Positions 27,320 through 35,444 of a DNA stretch of 46,711 nt are shown in pieces (positions within the stretch are counted from its first letter, which is position 1; each line of letters starts with the position of its first letter). Under the pieces are notes generated by a model. The model had not been told where the DNA came from and made no database searches. It saw only the letters and a list, made by a program, of their open reading frames with translations. The stretch comes from Verrucomicrobiota bacterium (GTDB taxonomy: Bacteria > Verrucomicrobiota > Verrucomicrobiia > Verrucomicrobiales > Verrucomicrobiaceae). The stretch spans positions 1 through 46,711 of the forward strand of contig JAPLUM010000752.1 of NCBI GenBank assembly GCA_026397605.1, in the 5' to 3' direction. A program made the position numbers and the translations under genes.

Positions 27320-27904
27320 TTAAGCTTCAATTTCAATGTGATAGCGTGGCAGTGTCGGGTCAATCTGCTGGCTGTAAGCATCGATCCCTCCTGTCAAACA
27401 GCGTGCCTGGGTGAAACCGTGGCCGATGTAGTAGGCCACCGCATCCAGCGCGCGGCTGCCGGTGTGATCATAAAGGACGATAGGCGTGGTTTTATCCCAA
27501 TTCGAAAAGGCATGCTGAACCAGCGTCTGATCCATGAATTGGGCACCAGTGATCTTCACCGCGTCATGCTCCTCGCGAGTGCGTGCATCGAGGAGTTGCA
27601 GTTTGGGCTCCGTTTTCATCAGCTCGGCCAGCTCTCGAGGGCTGATTTGCAACTGATCATCTTGGGAGTGGCTGTCCTGAATATGCTGGATCATCTCGGC
27701 CACGGGAATGTTTTCATTGCGTGCACAGACCGCAGCCAGAGTCTCAGTCGGGCTAAAAGCACAGCTACTGCAGCCGCCGATGTGGTAGCGGGCGAAAAGG
27801 GAGCGCTGGGCTCCTGGGTAGTAGCGCAGCACTTCGCCTAGAGTCGTTTCTGGAGTCAAAGGGGGAAGGTCGATGTTGGGCATGAGCCATTCATAGCTCA
27901 TCAA
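27320..27904 (-). CDS. Rhodanese-like domain protein with N-terminal ScdA/DUF1858-like GCSSC module
   Basis: TLGEVLRYYPGAQRSLFARYHIGGCSSCAFSPTETL; LLDARTREEHDAVKITGAQFM...PIVLYDHTGSRALDAVAYYIGHGFTQARCLTGGIDAY. Confidence 0.82.
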   Translation of the reverse strand: MMSYEWLMPNIDLPPLTPETTLGEVLRYYPGAQRSLFARYHIGGCSSCAFSPTETLAAVCARNENIPVAEMIQHIQDSHSQDDQLQISPRELAELMKTEPKLQLLDARTREEHDAVKITGAQFMDQTLVQHAFSNWDKTTPIVLYDHTGSRALDAVAYYIGHGFTQARCLTGGIDAYSQQIDPTLPRYHIEIEA

Positions 27905-27967
27905 AGAATTGGCGAAACTGTAAACTTCGTCTGTGCAATGTGCTCGAACACGCTAGAATTGCGCGTC

Positions 27968-28834
27968 ATGCTTGAACGCGAACCACGCATCTATGTGCTC
28001 CCCACGATGATGACGGCAGGAAATATCCTGTCCGGCTTTGTCGCCATTCTTCAGATTTTCAAAGGTCGAGAGGGAGAAATCACCGAACATTACTACTGGG
28101 CCATCATTGCCATCCTCGCGGCTTGTCTCTTTGACGTGCTAGATGGCCGAGTGGCCCGTATGGGTGGCCAGGAGTCGCCCTTTGGCCGTGAGCTGGATAG
28201 CATCGCAGATATCGTCAGCTTTGGCGTAGCCCCTGCGCTACTTGTGCATGACATCGTCTTGAAAGACATCGAAAGGCCCGCTGGTCTCGGTTGGCTGATT
28301 GCCTCGGTCTATCTTGGATGTGGAGCCATGCGCCTGGCCCGCTTTAACTGCATTTCCGCCGCCAGCGACGGCACCGGCAGCAAACATTTTCGTGGTTGCC
28401 CCATCCCTGCTGCCGCTGGGGTGATCGCCTCTCTCACACTGCTGATGCTTTGGCTGGAGCAGGGGAACAAAGAGATCGGCCCGTGGAAATATGGGCTCGC
28501 AGCACTCATGGTCATGCTTTCTTACCTCATGATGAGTGATCTGGAGTATCCCAGCTTCAAGTCCATCAACTGGCGCACGCGCCGCTCCCCAGCCTGGGTG
28601 CTCATTTCCATCATCATCGTGGCATTCTCCGTGCAGAATTGGCAGTGGATGCCCTCCGTGCTCTTTGTCAGTTACCTGATCTACGGACTCGTGCGTCCCT
28701 GGGTCAGCCGCAGAGTGCGTCAGCAGATCGAGATCGAGTATGATGGCGGAGATGACCCCATCACCTCTGATTTAACAGATCAGCGAGAATCCAAAGATGA
28801 GGTCTTGCCAAAGGATGCGGCATCGCAAATCTAG
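27968..28834 (+). CDS. pssA: CDP-diacylglycerol--serine O-phosphatidyltransferase
   Basis: MLEREPRIYVLPTMMTAGNILSGFVAI; CDP-alcohol phosphatidyltransferase motif FDVLDGRVARMGGQESPFGRELDSIADIVSFGVAP. Confidence 0.92.
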   Translation: MLEREPRIYVLPTMMTAGNILSGFVAILQIFKGREGEITEHYYWAIIAILAACLFDVLDGRVARMGGQESPFGRELDSIADIVSFGVAPALLVHDIVLKDIERPAGLGWLIASVYLGCGAMRLARFNCISAASDGTGSKHFRGCPIPAAAGVIASLTLLMLWLEQGNKEIGPWKYGLAALMVMLSYLMMSDLEYPSFKSINWRTRRSPAWVLISIIIVAFSVQNWQWMPSVLFVSYLIYGLVRPWVSRRVRQQIEIEYDGGDDPITSDLTDQRESKDEVLPKDAASQI

Positions 28835-28877
28835 CGCGCTCTCGTATCTCCTCTCCTCCCGACCTCCCCCCCCCCGA

Positions 28878-30080
28878 ATGGCCGATTTTTATCAGCACGC
28901 GCGACTTCCGACCCTGCATCACCTCTCCACGCCAGACAGCAGCGCGCGTGAGGCCGAGCTGACAGAGCTCGCTGAAAAGCGGCCCATCGCCCTACTTTTA
29001 CCTGCCCTTTATCAAGAGGTCGGGCGTCCTGCCTTGCCAGATATCTTGCGGAAAGTAGCTGCCGTGCCCTACATCTCTGAAGTCGTCCTCAGCATGAATG
29101 GCATGGACGAGGCCCAGATGACCCAGTCGCACAATCTGTGTCGCGATTGGCTAGGCGATAAAAAAATGACCCTGCTCTGGAATGACGGCCCCGCACTGCG
29201 CGCCGCTAACCAGCACTTTGAAGATGCCGGATCTCAGAGTGGCAAAGGCGCCAATATCTGGATGGGCATCGCCTATCTGAAAGCCGCAGGTCATGATGGC
29301 ATCATCATCAGTCACGATACCGACATCCTCAATTACAGCCCCAGCTTGTTAGCGAAGCTCGGCTACCCCATCGCCCATCCACGGCTCGGCTACCGCTTTG
29401 CCAAGGGATATTACAGTCGTGTTGCAGATCGCCTCTATGGCCGTGTCACACGCCTGCTCATTTTCCCCTTGATTCAGGCCTTTCAGGAAGTGCTCGGCGC
29501 CACACCGCTTCTGGAGCATTTAGAGAGCTTCCGCTATCCCTTGTCAGGCGAGTTTTCGGGCGACTGCCACACGCTCGCCAGCTTCAGCATCCCCTCCGCC
29601 TGGGGACTTGAGGTCGCCATGCTTTGTGAGGTGCATCGTCATCTTGAGGTCAAAGAAATGTGCCAGGTCGATCTAGGCTTCCACTACGAGCATCGGCATC
29701 GCCAGCTAGAAGCTGGCAGCCTGGAGCCAGGCCTCGTCGCCGCCGCCGCAGACGTCGCCCGTTGTTTGTCATTCCATGTCCTGCGCGAGTCCCAAGACCG
29801 TGCCGCCGAGGCTTTGCTGAAACTTGTGCTTGAGCGCTATCGCGCCCGTTCCCTGGAGTGGATGGATCGCTATGAGCACGTCGCTCTTTTAAATGGCCTG
29901 AAGTTTGATCGCGCAGACGAAGCCTTCGCCGTCACCGCCTTTACAGAGGCATTAAAAGAGCTGACTCAAAGTGTCGCCAAAGAAGGACTGCACGCCCCGA
30001 AATTGCGCCCATCACCCGCTTCTGCCTTGAGCAGCATCACTGGTTTAGGTGCAGAAATCCAGGCCGCCGCGATCCGGTAG
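28878..30080 (+). CDS. Glucosyl-3-phosphoglycerate synthase-like GT-A glycosyltransferase
   Basis: IALLLPALYQEVGRPALPDIL, GKGANIWMGIAYL, IISHDTDILNYSPSLLAKLGYPIAHPRLGYRFAKGYYSRVADRLYGRVTRLL, FRYPLSGEF, WGLEVAMLCEV. Confidence 0.85.
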   Translation: MADFYQHARLPTLHHLSTPDSSAREAELTELAEKRPIALLLPALYQEVGRPALPDILRKVAAVPYISEVVLSMNGMDEAQMTQSHNLCRDWLGDKKMTLLWNDGPALRAANQHFEDAGSQSGKGANIWMGIAYLKAAGHDGIIISHDTDILNYSPSLLAKLGYPIAHPRLGYRFAKGYYSRVADRLYGRVTRLLIFPLIQAFQEVLGATPLLEHLESFRYPLSGEFSGDCHTLASFSIPSAWGLEVAMLCEVHRHLEVKEMCQVDLGFHYEHRHRQLEAGSLEPGLVAAAADVARCLSFHVLRESQDRAAEALLKLVLERYRARSLEWMDRYEHVALLNGLKFDRADEAFAVTAFTEALKELTQSVAKEGLHAPKLRPSPASALSSITGLGAEIQAAAIR

Positions 30081-30090
30081 ATCATTTTAC

Positions 30091-31251
30091 ATGCGCTTTA
30101 CAGACGGCCTTATCGAGGTCGTGCAGACTTGGGGTGCTATGAATGCACTTACCCAAATCCTCTGCCTCACCACCCTCAGTTTTACCCTCGGCGCAGCTTT
30201 GCTGCCAGCGGCGGAACCCAATCAAGACAAAGCCATCGGCGACAACGAGTCGTTGGTGCAAATTGCCATCCTGATAGACACCAGCAACAGCATGGATGGT
30301 CTCATCGAGCAGGCGAAAAGCCAGCTCTGGAAGATCGTCAATGAATTCAATGATGCCAAGCAGGGCGACAAAACGCCTGTCGTTCAAGTGGCCCTGTATG
30401 AGTATGGAAATACCAATCTCAGCATTGGCACCAATTACATCCGCCAAGTGCTGCCCTTCACGCGGGATCTGGATCAGGTCTCTGAGCAGCTTTTCAAACT
30501 GACCACCAATGGCGGTGATGAGTATTGTGGGGCGGTCATTCGGGAGGCGCTGGATAAGCTAAGTTGGGAAAAAGATAGCAAGACCTACAAAGCCATCTTC
30601 ATCGCAGGCAATGAGCCATTTTCCCAGGGGCCAATCAGTGCCAATGACGCCTGCAAAGCTTCCATTCAAAAAGGTGTCGTCATCAATACCATCCACTGCG
30701 GCAATCATGCGGAAGGTGAAAACGGCGGTTGGCGCACAGGGGCAGCTCTGGCAGAAGGTCGATTCCTCACCATCGATCAAGACAAGGCTGTCGTGCATAT
30801 CGAAGCTCCGCAGGACAAAGAAATCACCCGACTCAGCATCGAGCTGAACAAAACCTACATCACCTATGGCAAAGACGGTGCTCGTGGATGTGCCAATCAG
30901 ATTGCCCAGGACTCCAATGCCACTCGTTATGAAAAAGCGGGTGCCTCCGTGCAGCGTGCTCTGACCAAAACCTCCAGCAACTACTCCAACGCCACCTGGG
31001 ATCTCGTGGATGCCACCAAGAAGGGCGGCGTCAAACTCGAATCCGTCGCTGAATCCGAACTGCCCGAAGAACTCAAGGTGCTAGCCCCTAGTGCCCGCCC
31101 CGCTTACATCGAGGGAAAATCCGCCGAACGCGCCAAGATCCAAAGCGACATCAAAAAACTCAACGAAGACCGCCAGAAATTCGTGGCCGAAAAAGACAAG
31201 GAAAGCGGAGAAGTCGCCCATGCCCACCATTCTTGTCATCGAAGACGATAG
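30091..31251 (+). CDS. VWA-domain secreted protein (C-terminus possibly truncated)
   Basis: Signal-like MNALTQILCLTTLSFTLGAALLPAAEP, MIDAS-like ILIDTSNSM. The start could be 30091 or 30139. Confidence 0.85.
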   Translation: MRFTDGLIEVVQTWGAMNALTQILCLTTLSFTLGAALLPAAEPNQDKAIGDNESLVQIAILIDTSNSMDGLIEQAKSQLWKIVNEFNDAKQGDKTPVVQVALYEYGNTNLSIGTNYIRQVLPFTRDLDQVSEQLFKLTTNGGDEYCGAVIREALDKLSWEKDSKTYKAIFIAGNEPFSQGPISANDACKASIQKGVVINTIHCGNHAEGENGGWRTGAALAEGRFLTIDQDKAVVHIEAPQDKEITRLSIELNKTYITYGKDGARGCANQIAQDSNATRYEKAGASVQRALTKTSSNYSNATWDLVDATKKGGVKLESVAESELPEELKVLAPSARPAYIEGKSAERAKIQSDIKKLNEDRQKFVAEKDKESGEVAHAHHSCHRRR

Positions 31252-31900
31252 CGCTATCCGCCGTGGGGTGACGGATGCTTTGCGGTTCTCTGGTTACACG
31301 GTGCTGGAAGCGGCTGAAGGATCTGCGGGGATGGAGCAGGCGCAGAAGGCTACCTTTGATCTCATGCTGCTGGATCTGGTGCTGCCGAATTACAGCGGCT
31401 TTGAAATCCTGCGTGCTCTGCGTGATCATCGTCCTGGAACTCCGGTGATCATTCTTTCCGCTCGTGGAGAGGAGGCGGATCGTGTGAAAGGTCTGAAACT
31501 CGGCGCTGACGATTATGTGGTGAAACCCTTCAGCGTGCGCGAGCTGCTGGCACGTGTGGAAGCCGTCCTGCGCCGCTCCCCCGAGCGTCCGCATGCAGTG
31601 CAGCAGATCGAGTTCCCGCAAGGCGTTGCTGATATCGAACGCATGGAGTTGCGCTACACAGACGGCACACGCGCTGAGTTGTCGGATCGCGAAGTCGGCC
31701 TCATCGAATACCTGGCAGCTCATCGAGGCCGCGCCATCTCTCGAGACGAACTCCTTCGCCGCGTCTGGCGCATCGAACCCCAACACACCGAGACCCGAAC
31801 CATCGACATGCACATCGCTAATTTGCGCGCCAAGCTCCGCGATAGTGACGCTACTTTTTTGTTAACAGTCAGAGGCAAAGGCTACATGCTGGCGCAGTGA
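31220..31900 (+). CDS. OmpR/PhoB-type response regulator
   Basis: MPTILVIEDDSAIRRGVTDALRFSGY, LLDLVLPNYSGFEILRALR, KLGADDYVVKPFSVRELLARVEAVLRR, C-terminal wHTH ETRTIDMHIANLRAKLRD...TVRGKGYML. Confidence 0.95.
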   Translation: MPTILVIEDDSAIRRGVTDALRFSGYTVLEAAEGSAGMEQAQKATFDLMLLDLVLPNYSGFEILRALRDHRPGTPVIILSARGEEADRVKGLKLGADDYVVKPFSVRELLARVEAVLRRSPERPHAVQQIEFPQGVADIERMELRYTDGTRAELSDREVGLIEYLAAHRGRAISRDELLRRVWRIEPQHTETRTIDMHIANLRAKLRDSDATFLLTVRGKGYMLAQ

Positions 31901-31925
31901 CAAAAGTTTCGTCATTTTAACTTCC

Positions 31926-33614
31926 ATGCGCCCCTTCCTCCGCTGGTTTCTCTTCACCGCCTGCCTTGCTGTTTTCACAGCGGCCATGCTGTGGATCAGT
32001 GCGCGCATTTTGGATCTTGAGGGGCAGCGTCAGCGCACAGCGGAGGAGGCTCAGGTGCAGGAAAAAGTGCGCTTGGCACTGTGGCGCATGGATTCGCTGG
32101 CCAGCGCTTTATTGATTCGTGAAAACTCACGGCCTGCTTGGCATTATCAGGCGTTTTATGCGCCGGATAATCTCTTTGCCAGCAGCACTCAGAGCATCCC
32201 CAAAGGCCAGGCGCTCATGCCGTCTCCTTTGTTTGGCAGTTTGCCAGATCTCGTGCAGCTGCATTTCGAGATCGTGGCTGGAATGTCATGCAGTCCGCAA
32301 GCCCCAGCAGGTCCGCAGAAGGAGCTCGCTTCCAACTGGTATGCTTCATCACCGCAGACAAGCCAGGCCACGAGCAAGCTGGATCAACTGCGGGAGCTCA
32401 TCAAAAAGCACCCGGAAGTACAACTCCCGCCTGCTGTCAGCGTTGCACCTTCTGCGCCCGCTCCTGCCGCTGAGGATAAAACGAAGACTGCTGAGTTAAA
32501 GAAGGATCAACAAGACGCACAAATGGTCTCTAACTACATCGAGCAGACCCAGCGATCTCAGATCATCACTCCTGTGTGGGCAGATCAAGAACTACTGCTC
32601 GTCCGCCAAGCCAGCTTAGAAGGCTTGACCCGCCTGCAAGGTGTTTGGTTAGACTGGCCACTGCTCCAGACGCGGTTGCTGGAAACCGTGCGTGATCTAC
32701 TACCTGAGGCCACGCTGATGGCCCTCAGTCCTGAAGCAGCGCGCACCGATGCCAGTGCTTTGGTGACGTTGCCTGTGAAGCTTCTCACGGGCAACGTCCC
32801 CATCACTCTGGTCGGAGCCAGTTCCCCTTTGAGGCCTGCCTTAGCCATTGCTTGGGCTTGCCTGATCGCTGCTGCACTGGCCATCGCCTTTGTGCTGCAT
32901 CGGGCCGTTTTACTCAGCGAAAGGCGCGGTGCTTTTGTGTCTGCGGTCACCCATGAGCTGCGCACTCCGCTCACGACCTTTCGTTTGTATTCCGAAATGT
33001 TGGCAGATGACATGGTGCCCGACCCTGAACGCCGCCGCGAATACCTGAACACACTCTGCGACGAGTCCACCCGTCTCATGCATCTGGTGGAAAATGTGCT
33101 GTCCTTTTCCCGAATCGAGCGCGGACGCACCGCGGCACGGATGGAGGTCGTCAGTGTTCAGAGCCTGCTTCAGCGGATCGAGCCACGTCTGCGCCAGCGC
33201 ACAGATCAGGTGGGGCTCACGATTCAAACGCAGATCGATCACGCCGCAGGTCTGGCCTCAGTGCAGGTAGATGCCCTGGCCGTGGAGCAGATCCTTTTTA
33301 ATCTCACGGACAACGCCTGCAAATACGCCGCGCCTGATTCGCAGCCGAAAGAGCTGCATCTTTCCGCCATCGCAGAGGGCAGGGAAGTCCACTTTACCCT
33401 GCGCGACTTTGGTCCTGGTCTGTCTAAGCAAGCCCGCAAAAAGCTCTTCCAGCCCTTTGCCAAATCTGCCACTGAAGCCGCCCACAGCGCCCCTGGAGTC
33501 GGCCTAGGTCTGGCCCTTTGCCGACGCCTGGCCCGCGAGCTTGGTGGCAGTTTAAAGCATCAAGTTGTCAGTGGACGTGGAGCCTGTTTTTGTCTGAGTT
33601 TGCCACGACATTAG
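31926..33614 (+). CDS. Sensor histidine kinase
   Basis: SAVTHELRTPLTTFRLYSEMLADDMV (H-box), ILFNLTDNACKYA (N-box), LRDFGPGLS, GVGLGLALCRRLARELGGSL. Confidence 0.94.
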   Translation: MRPFLRWFLFTACLAVFTAAMLWISARILDLEGQRQRTAEEAQVQEKVRLALWRMDSLASALLIRENSRPAWHYQAFYAPDNLFASSTQSIPKGQALMPSPLFGSLPDLVQLHFEIVAGMSCSPQAPAGPQKELASNWYASSPQTSQATSKLDQLRELIKKHPEVQLPPAVSVAPSAPAPAAEDKTKTAELKKDQQDAQMVSNYIEQTQRSQIITPVWADQELLLVRQASLEGLTRLQGVWLDWPLLQTRLLETVRDLLPEATLMALSPEAARTDASALVTLPVKLLTGNVPITLVGASSPLRPALAIAWACLIAAALAIAFVLHRAVLLSERRGAFVSAVTHELRTPLTTFRLYSEMLADDMVPDPERRREYLNTLCDESTRLMHLVENVLSFSRIERGRTAARMEVVSVQSLLQRIEPRLRQRTDQVGLTIQTQIDHAAGLASVQVDALAVEQILFNLTDNACKYAAPDSQPKELHLSAIAEGREVHFTLRDFGPGLSKQARKKLFQPFAKSATEAAHSAPGVGLGLALCRRLARELGGSLKHQVVSGRGACFCLSLPRH

Positions 33615-33722
33615 GAATACGCTCCGTTTTTGGATAAAGGCAGTTTTAGCCGTGAGTTCCGGCTGCTACTATTGTCTCAATCGGGTGTGGATGGCGGGTA
33701 TATCTGTGTTAGGAGGTTCATC

Positions 33723-34616
33723 ATGCAGGTCGAGCGTGAAAAAATCCAGATTCCCAGTGGGCATTCGTTTCGTTTGCTACGCTGGTCGCGGTCGGTGAGG
33801 GAGGTAGAGTGTGTGTTGGCTCCGGGTAAAGTGGAAAAGATCTTGGGTGAAGGCACACGTTGGCATTTCCATGTGGAGATGGAATTGACGCTGTTCACCG
33901 AAGGCAATGGTTCGCGCTTTGTGGGAGATCACATTGGCACTTTTGAGGCAGGCGATCTTGTCCTTCTAGGCAGTAAGCTTCCGCATTACTGGCACACTCG
34001 GGGAAACTCTAGCGGGATCTCCGTGCAATGGCATTTCCCAGAGGGGCATCCCTTTTGGGCTTTTCCAGAGAATCTGGCGCTCCAACCACTTTTTGATCAG
34101 GCTGGTCGCGGATTGCGTTTGAGTGGGCAGACAGCCGCGCGAGTCTCGGTTTTACTCCATGAAATGATGCCTACACAGGGTGCTGAGCAGCTAGCTCTGC
34201 TTCTGCGCACCCTAGCCCTCATTGCTGCAGCTCCAGAAGCAGAACGAACTTATCTTTCCGTACGTTCCTTTGCCCTCGCGGCAGAGTCGCACTATCAGCA
34301 GTCCATCTCAAAAGCCATGCGTCATTTGATCGCCCATTTTCGCGAGGAAGTCCGGCTAGAGGATATCCTGCTACTTACCGACCTCAGCCGCCCCACCTTT
34401 GCCCGTCAGTTTAAAAAACACGCCGGCCGCACCATGAGCGAGTTTTTGAATCATCTGCGTCTGCAGGCCGCCTGCCGCGAGCTTTTAGAGAGTGATCTCG
34501 GAGTTTTAGAGATCGCTCTCGGTTGCGGATTTACCCAGATATCCTTTTTCAACCGCCTCTTTCGCCGTCTACAGCATTGCAGTCCTACGGAGTATCGGGC
34601 CCGCCGGAAAAAATAA
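33723..34616 (+). CDS. AraC-family transcriptional regulator with N-terminal cupin-like domain
   Basis: AGGAGG upstream of ATG 33723; RWHFHVEMELTLFTEGNGSRFVGDHIGTFEAGDLVLLGSKLPHYW; C-terminal AraC HTH LEDILLLTDLSRPTFARQFKKHAGRTMSEFLNHLRLQAACRELLESD...GFTQISFFNRLFRR. Confidence 0.92.
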   Translation: MQVEREKIQIPSGHSFRLLRWSRSVREVECVLAPGKVEKILGEGTRWHFHVEMELTLFTEGNGSRFVGDHIGTFEAGDLVLLGSKLPHYWHTRGNSSGISVQWHFPEGHPFWAFPENLALQPLFDQAGRGLRLSGQTAARVSVLLHEMMPTQGAEQLALLLRTLALIAAAPEAERTYLSVRSFALAAESHYQQSISKAMRHLIAHFREEVRLEDILLLTDLSRPTFARQFKKHAGRTMSEFLNHLRLQAACRELLESDLGVLEIALGCGFTQISFFNRLFRRLQHCSPTEYRARRKK

Positions 34617-34691
34617 GCTGGGATACCAGTTCCCTGACAAGGCTTACGCCCGTAGTTTGACAAGCTAGCCTGTCACCTCTTGATTACCGCC

Positions 34692-35342
34692 ATGTCCCAA
34701 TCCCCATCCGATTTCCCCACCATGATCTCTCCGCCCTCTAACTTCATCGTCCCGATGGTGATCGAGAGTGAAGGGCGCATGGAGCGCTCTTACGATATCT
34801 ATTCCCGCCTGCTGAAGGATCGCATCATCTTCCTCGGCAGTGATGTGAATGATCAGGTCGCCAATGTCATCATCGCCCAGTTCCTCTTTCTCCAGATGCA
34901 GGACCCGAAGAAAGACATCCATTTCTATATCAACAGCCCTGGTGGCTCCGTCACCGCTGGCCTGGCCATCTATGACACCATGCAGTTTGTCACCTGTGAC
35001 GTGAACACCTACTGCATCGGCATCTGCGCCAGCATGGGAGCCGTCCTCCTGGCCGCAGGCACGAAAGGTAAGCGCTTTGCCCTGCCAAACAGTGACATCA
35101 TGATCCATCAGGTCTCTGGTGGTGCCCGTGGAACCGCCAGTGATGTGGAGCGCACCGTGGACTTCATGTACAAACTGAAGCGCCGGTTGAACCGTATCCT
35201 CGCCCACCATTGTGGCAAGACCCCAGAGGTGATCGAAAAAGACGCTGACCGCGACAATTACATGAGCGCAGAAGAAGCCGCCGCCTATGGGCTCGTGGAT
35301 AAAGTCTTGGTGAGCAATCGCGACCTGGCAGCGAAGGAGTAG
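34692..35342 (+). CDS. clpP: ATP-dependent Clp protease proteolytic subunit
   Basis: [74 protein letters not shown]. Confidence 0.96.
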   Translation: MSQSPSDFPTMISPPSNFIVPMVIESEGRMERSYDIYSRLLKDRIIFLGSDVNDQVANVIIAQFLFLQMQDPKKDIHFYINSPGGSVTAGLAIYDTMQFVTCDVNTYCIGICASMGAVLLAAGTKGKRFALPNSDIMIHQVSGGARGTASDVERTVDFMYKLKRRLNRILAHHCGKTPEVIEKDADRDNYMSAEEAAAYGLVDKVLVSNRDLAAKE

Positions 35343-35366
35343 TTTGAGGCTTTGATCAATGAAGAG

Positions 35367-35391
35367 GGCGGACCGACTGGTCCGCCTTTTT
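35367..35391 (+). terminator. Rho-independent terminator after clpP
   Basis: Perfect 8-bp stem GGCGGACC-GACT-GGTCCGCC followed by TTTTT. Confidence 0.9.
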
Positions 35392-35444
35392 CATAAAGGT
35401 AAAGAATTCAGAGATTCATCACCAGCCTGAGCTATCGAGGGGCC

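Noticed and set aside
34657-34686. TTGACA box upstream of clpP
   Set aside because: No convincing -10 at proper spacing before the start codon.
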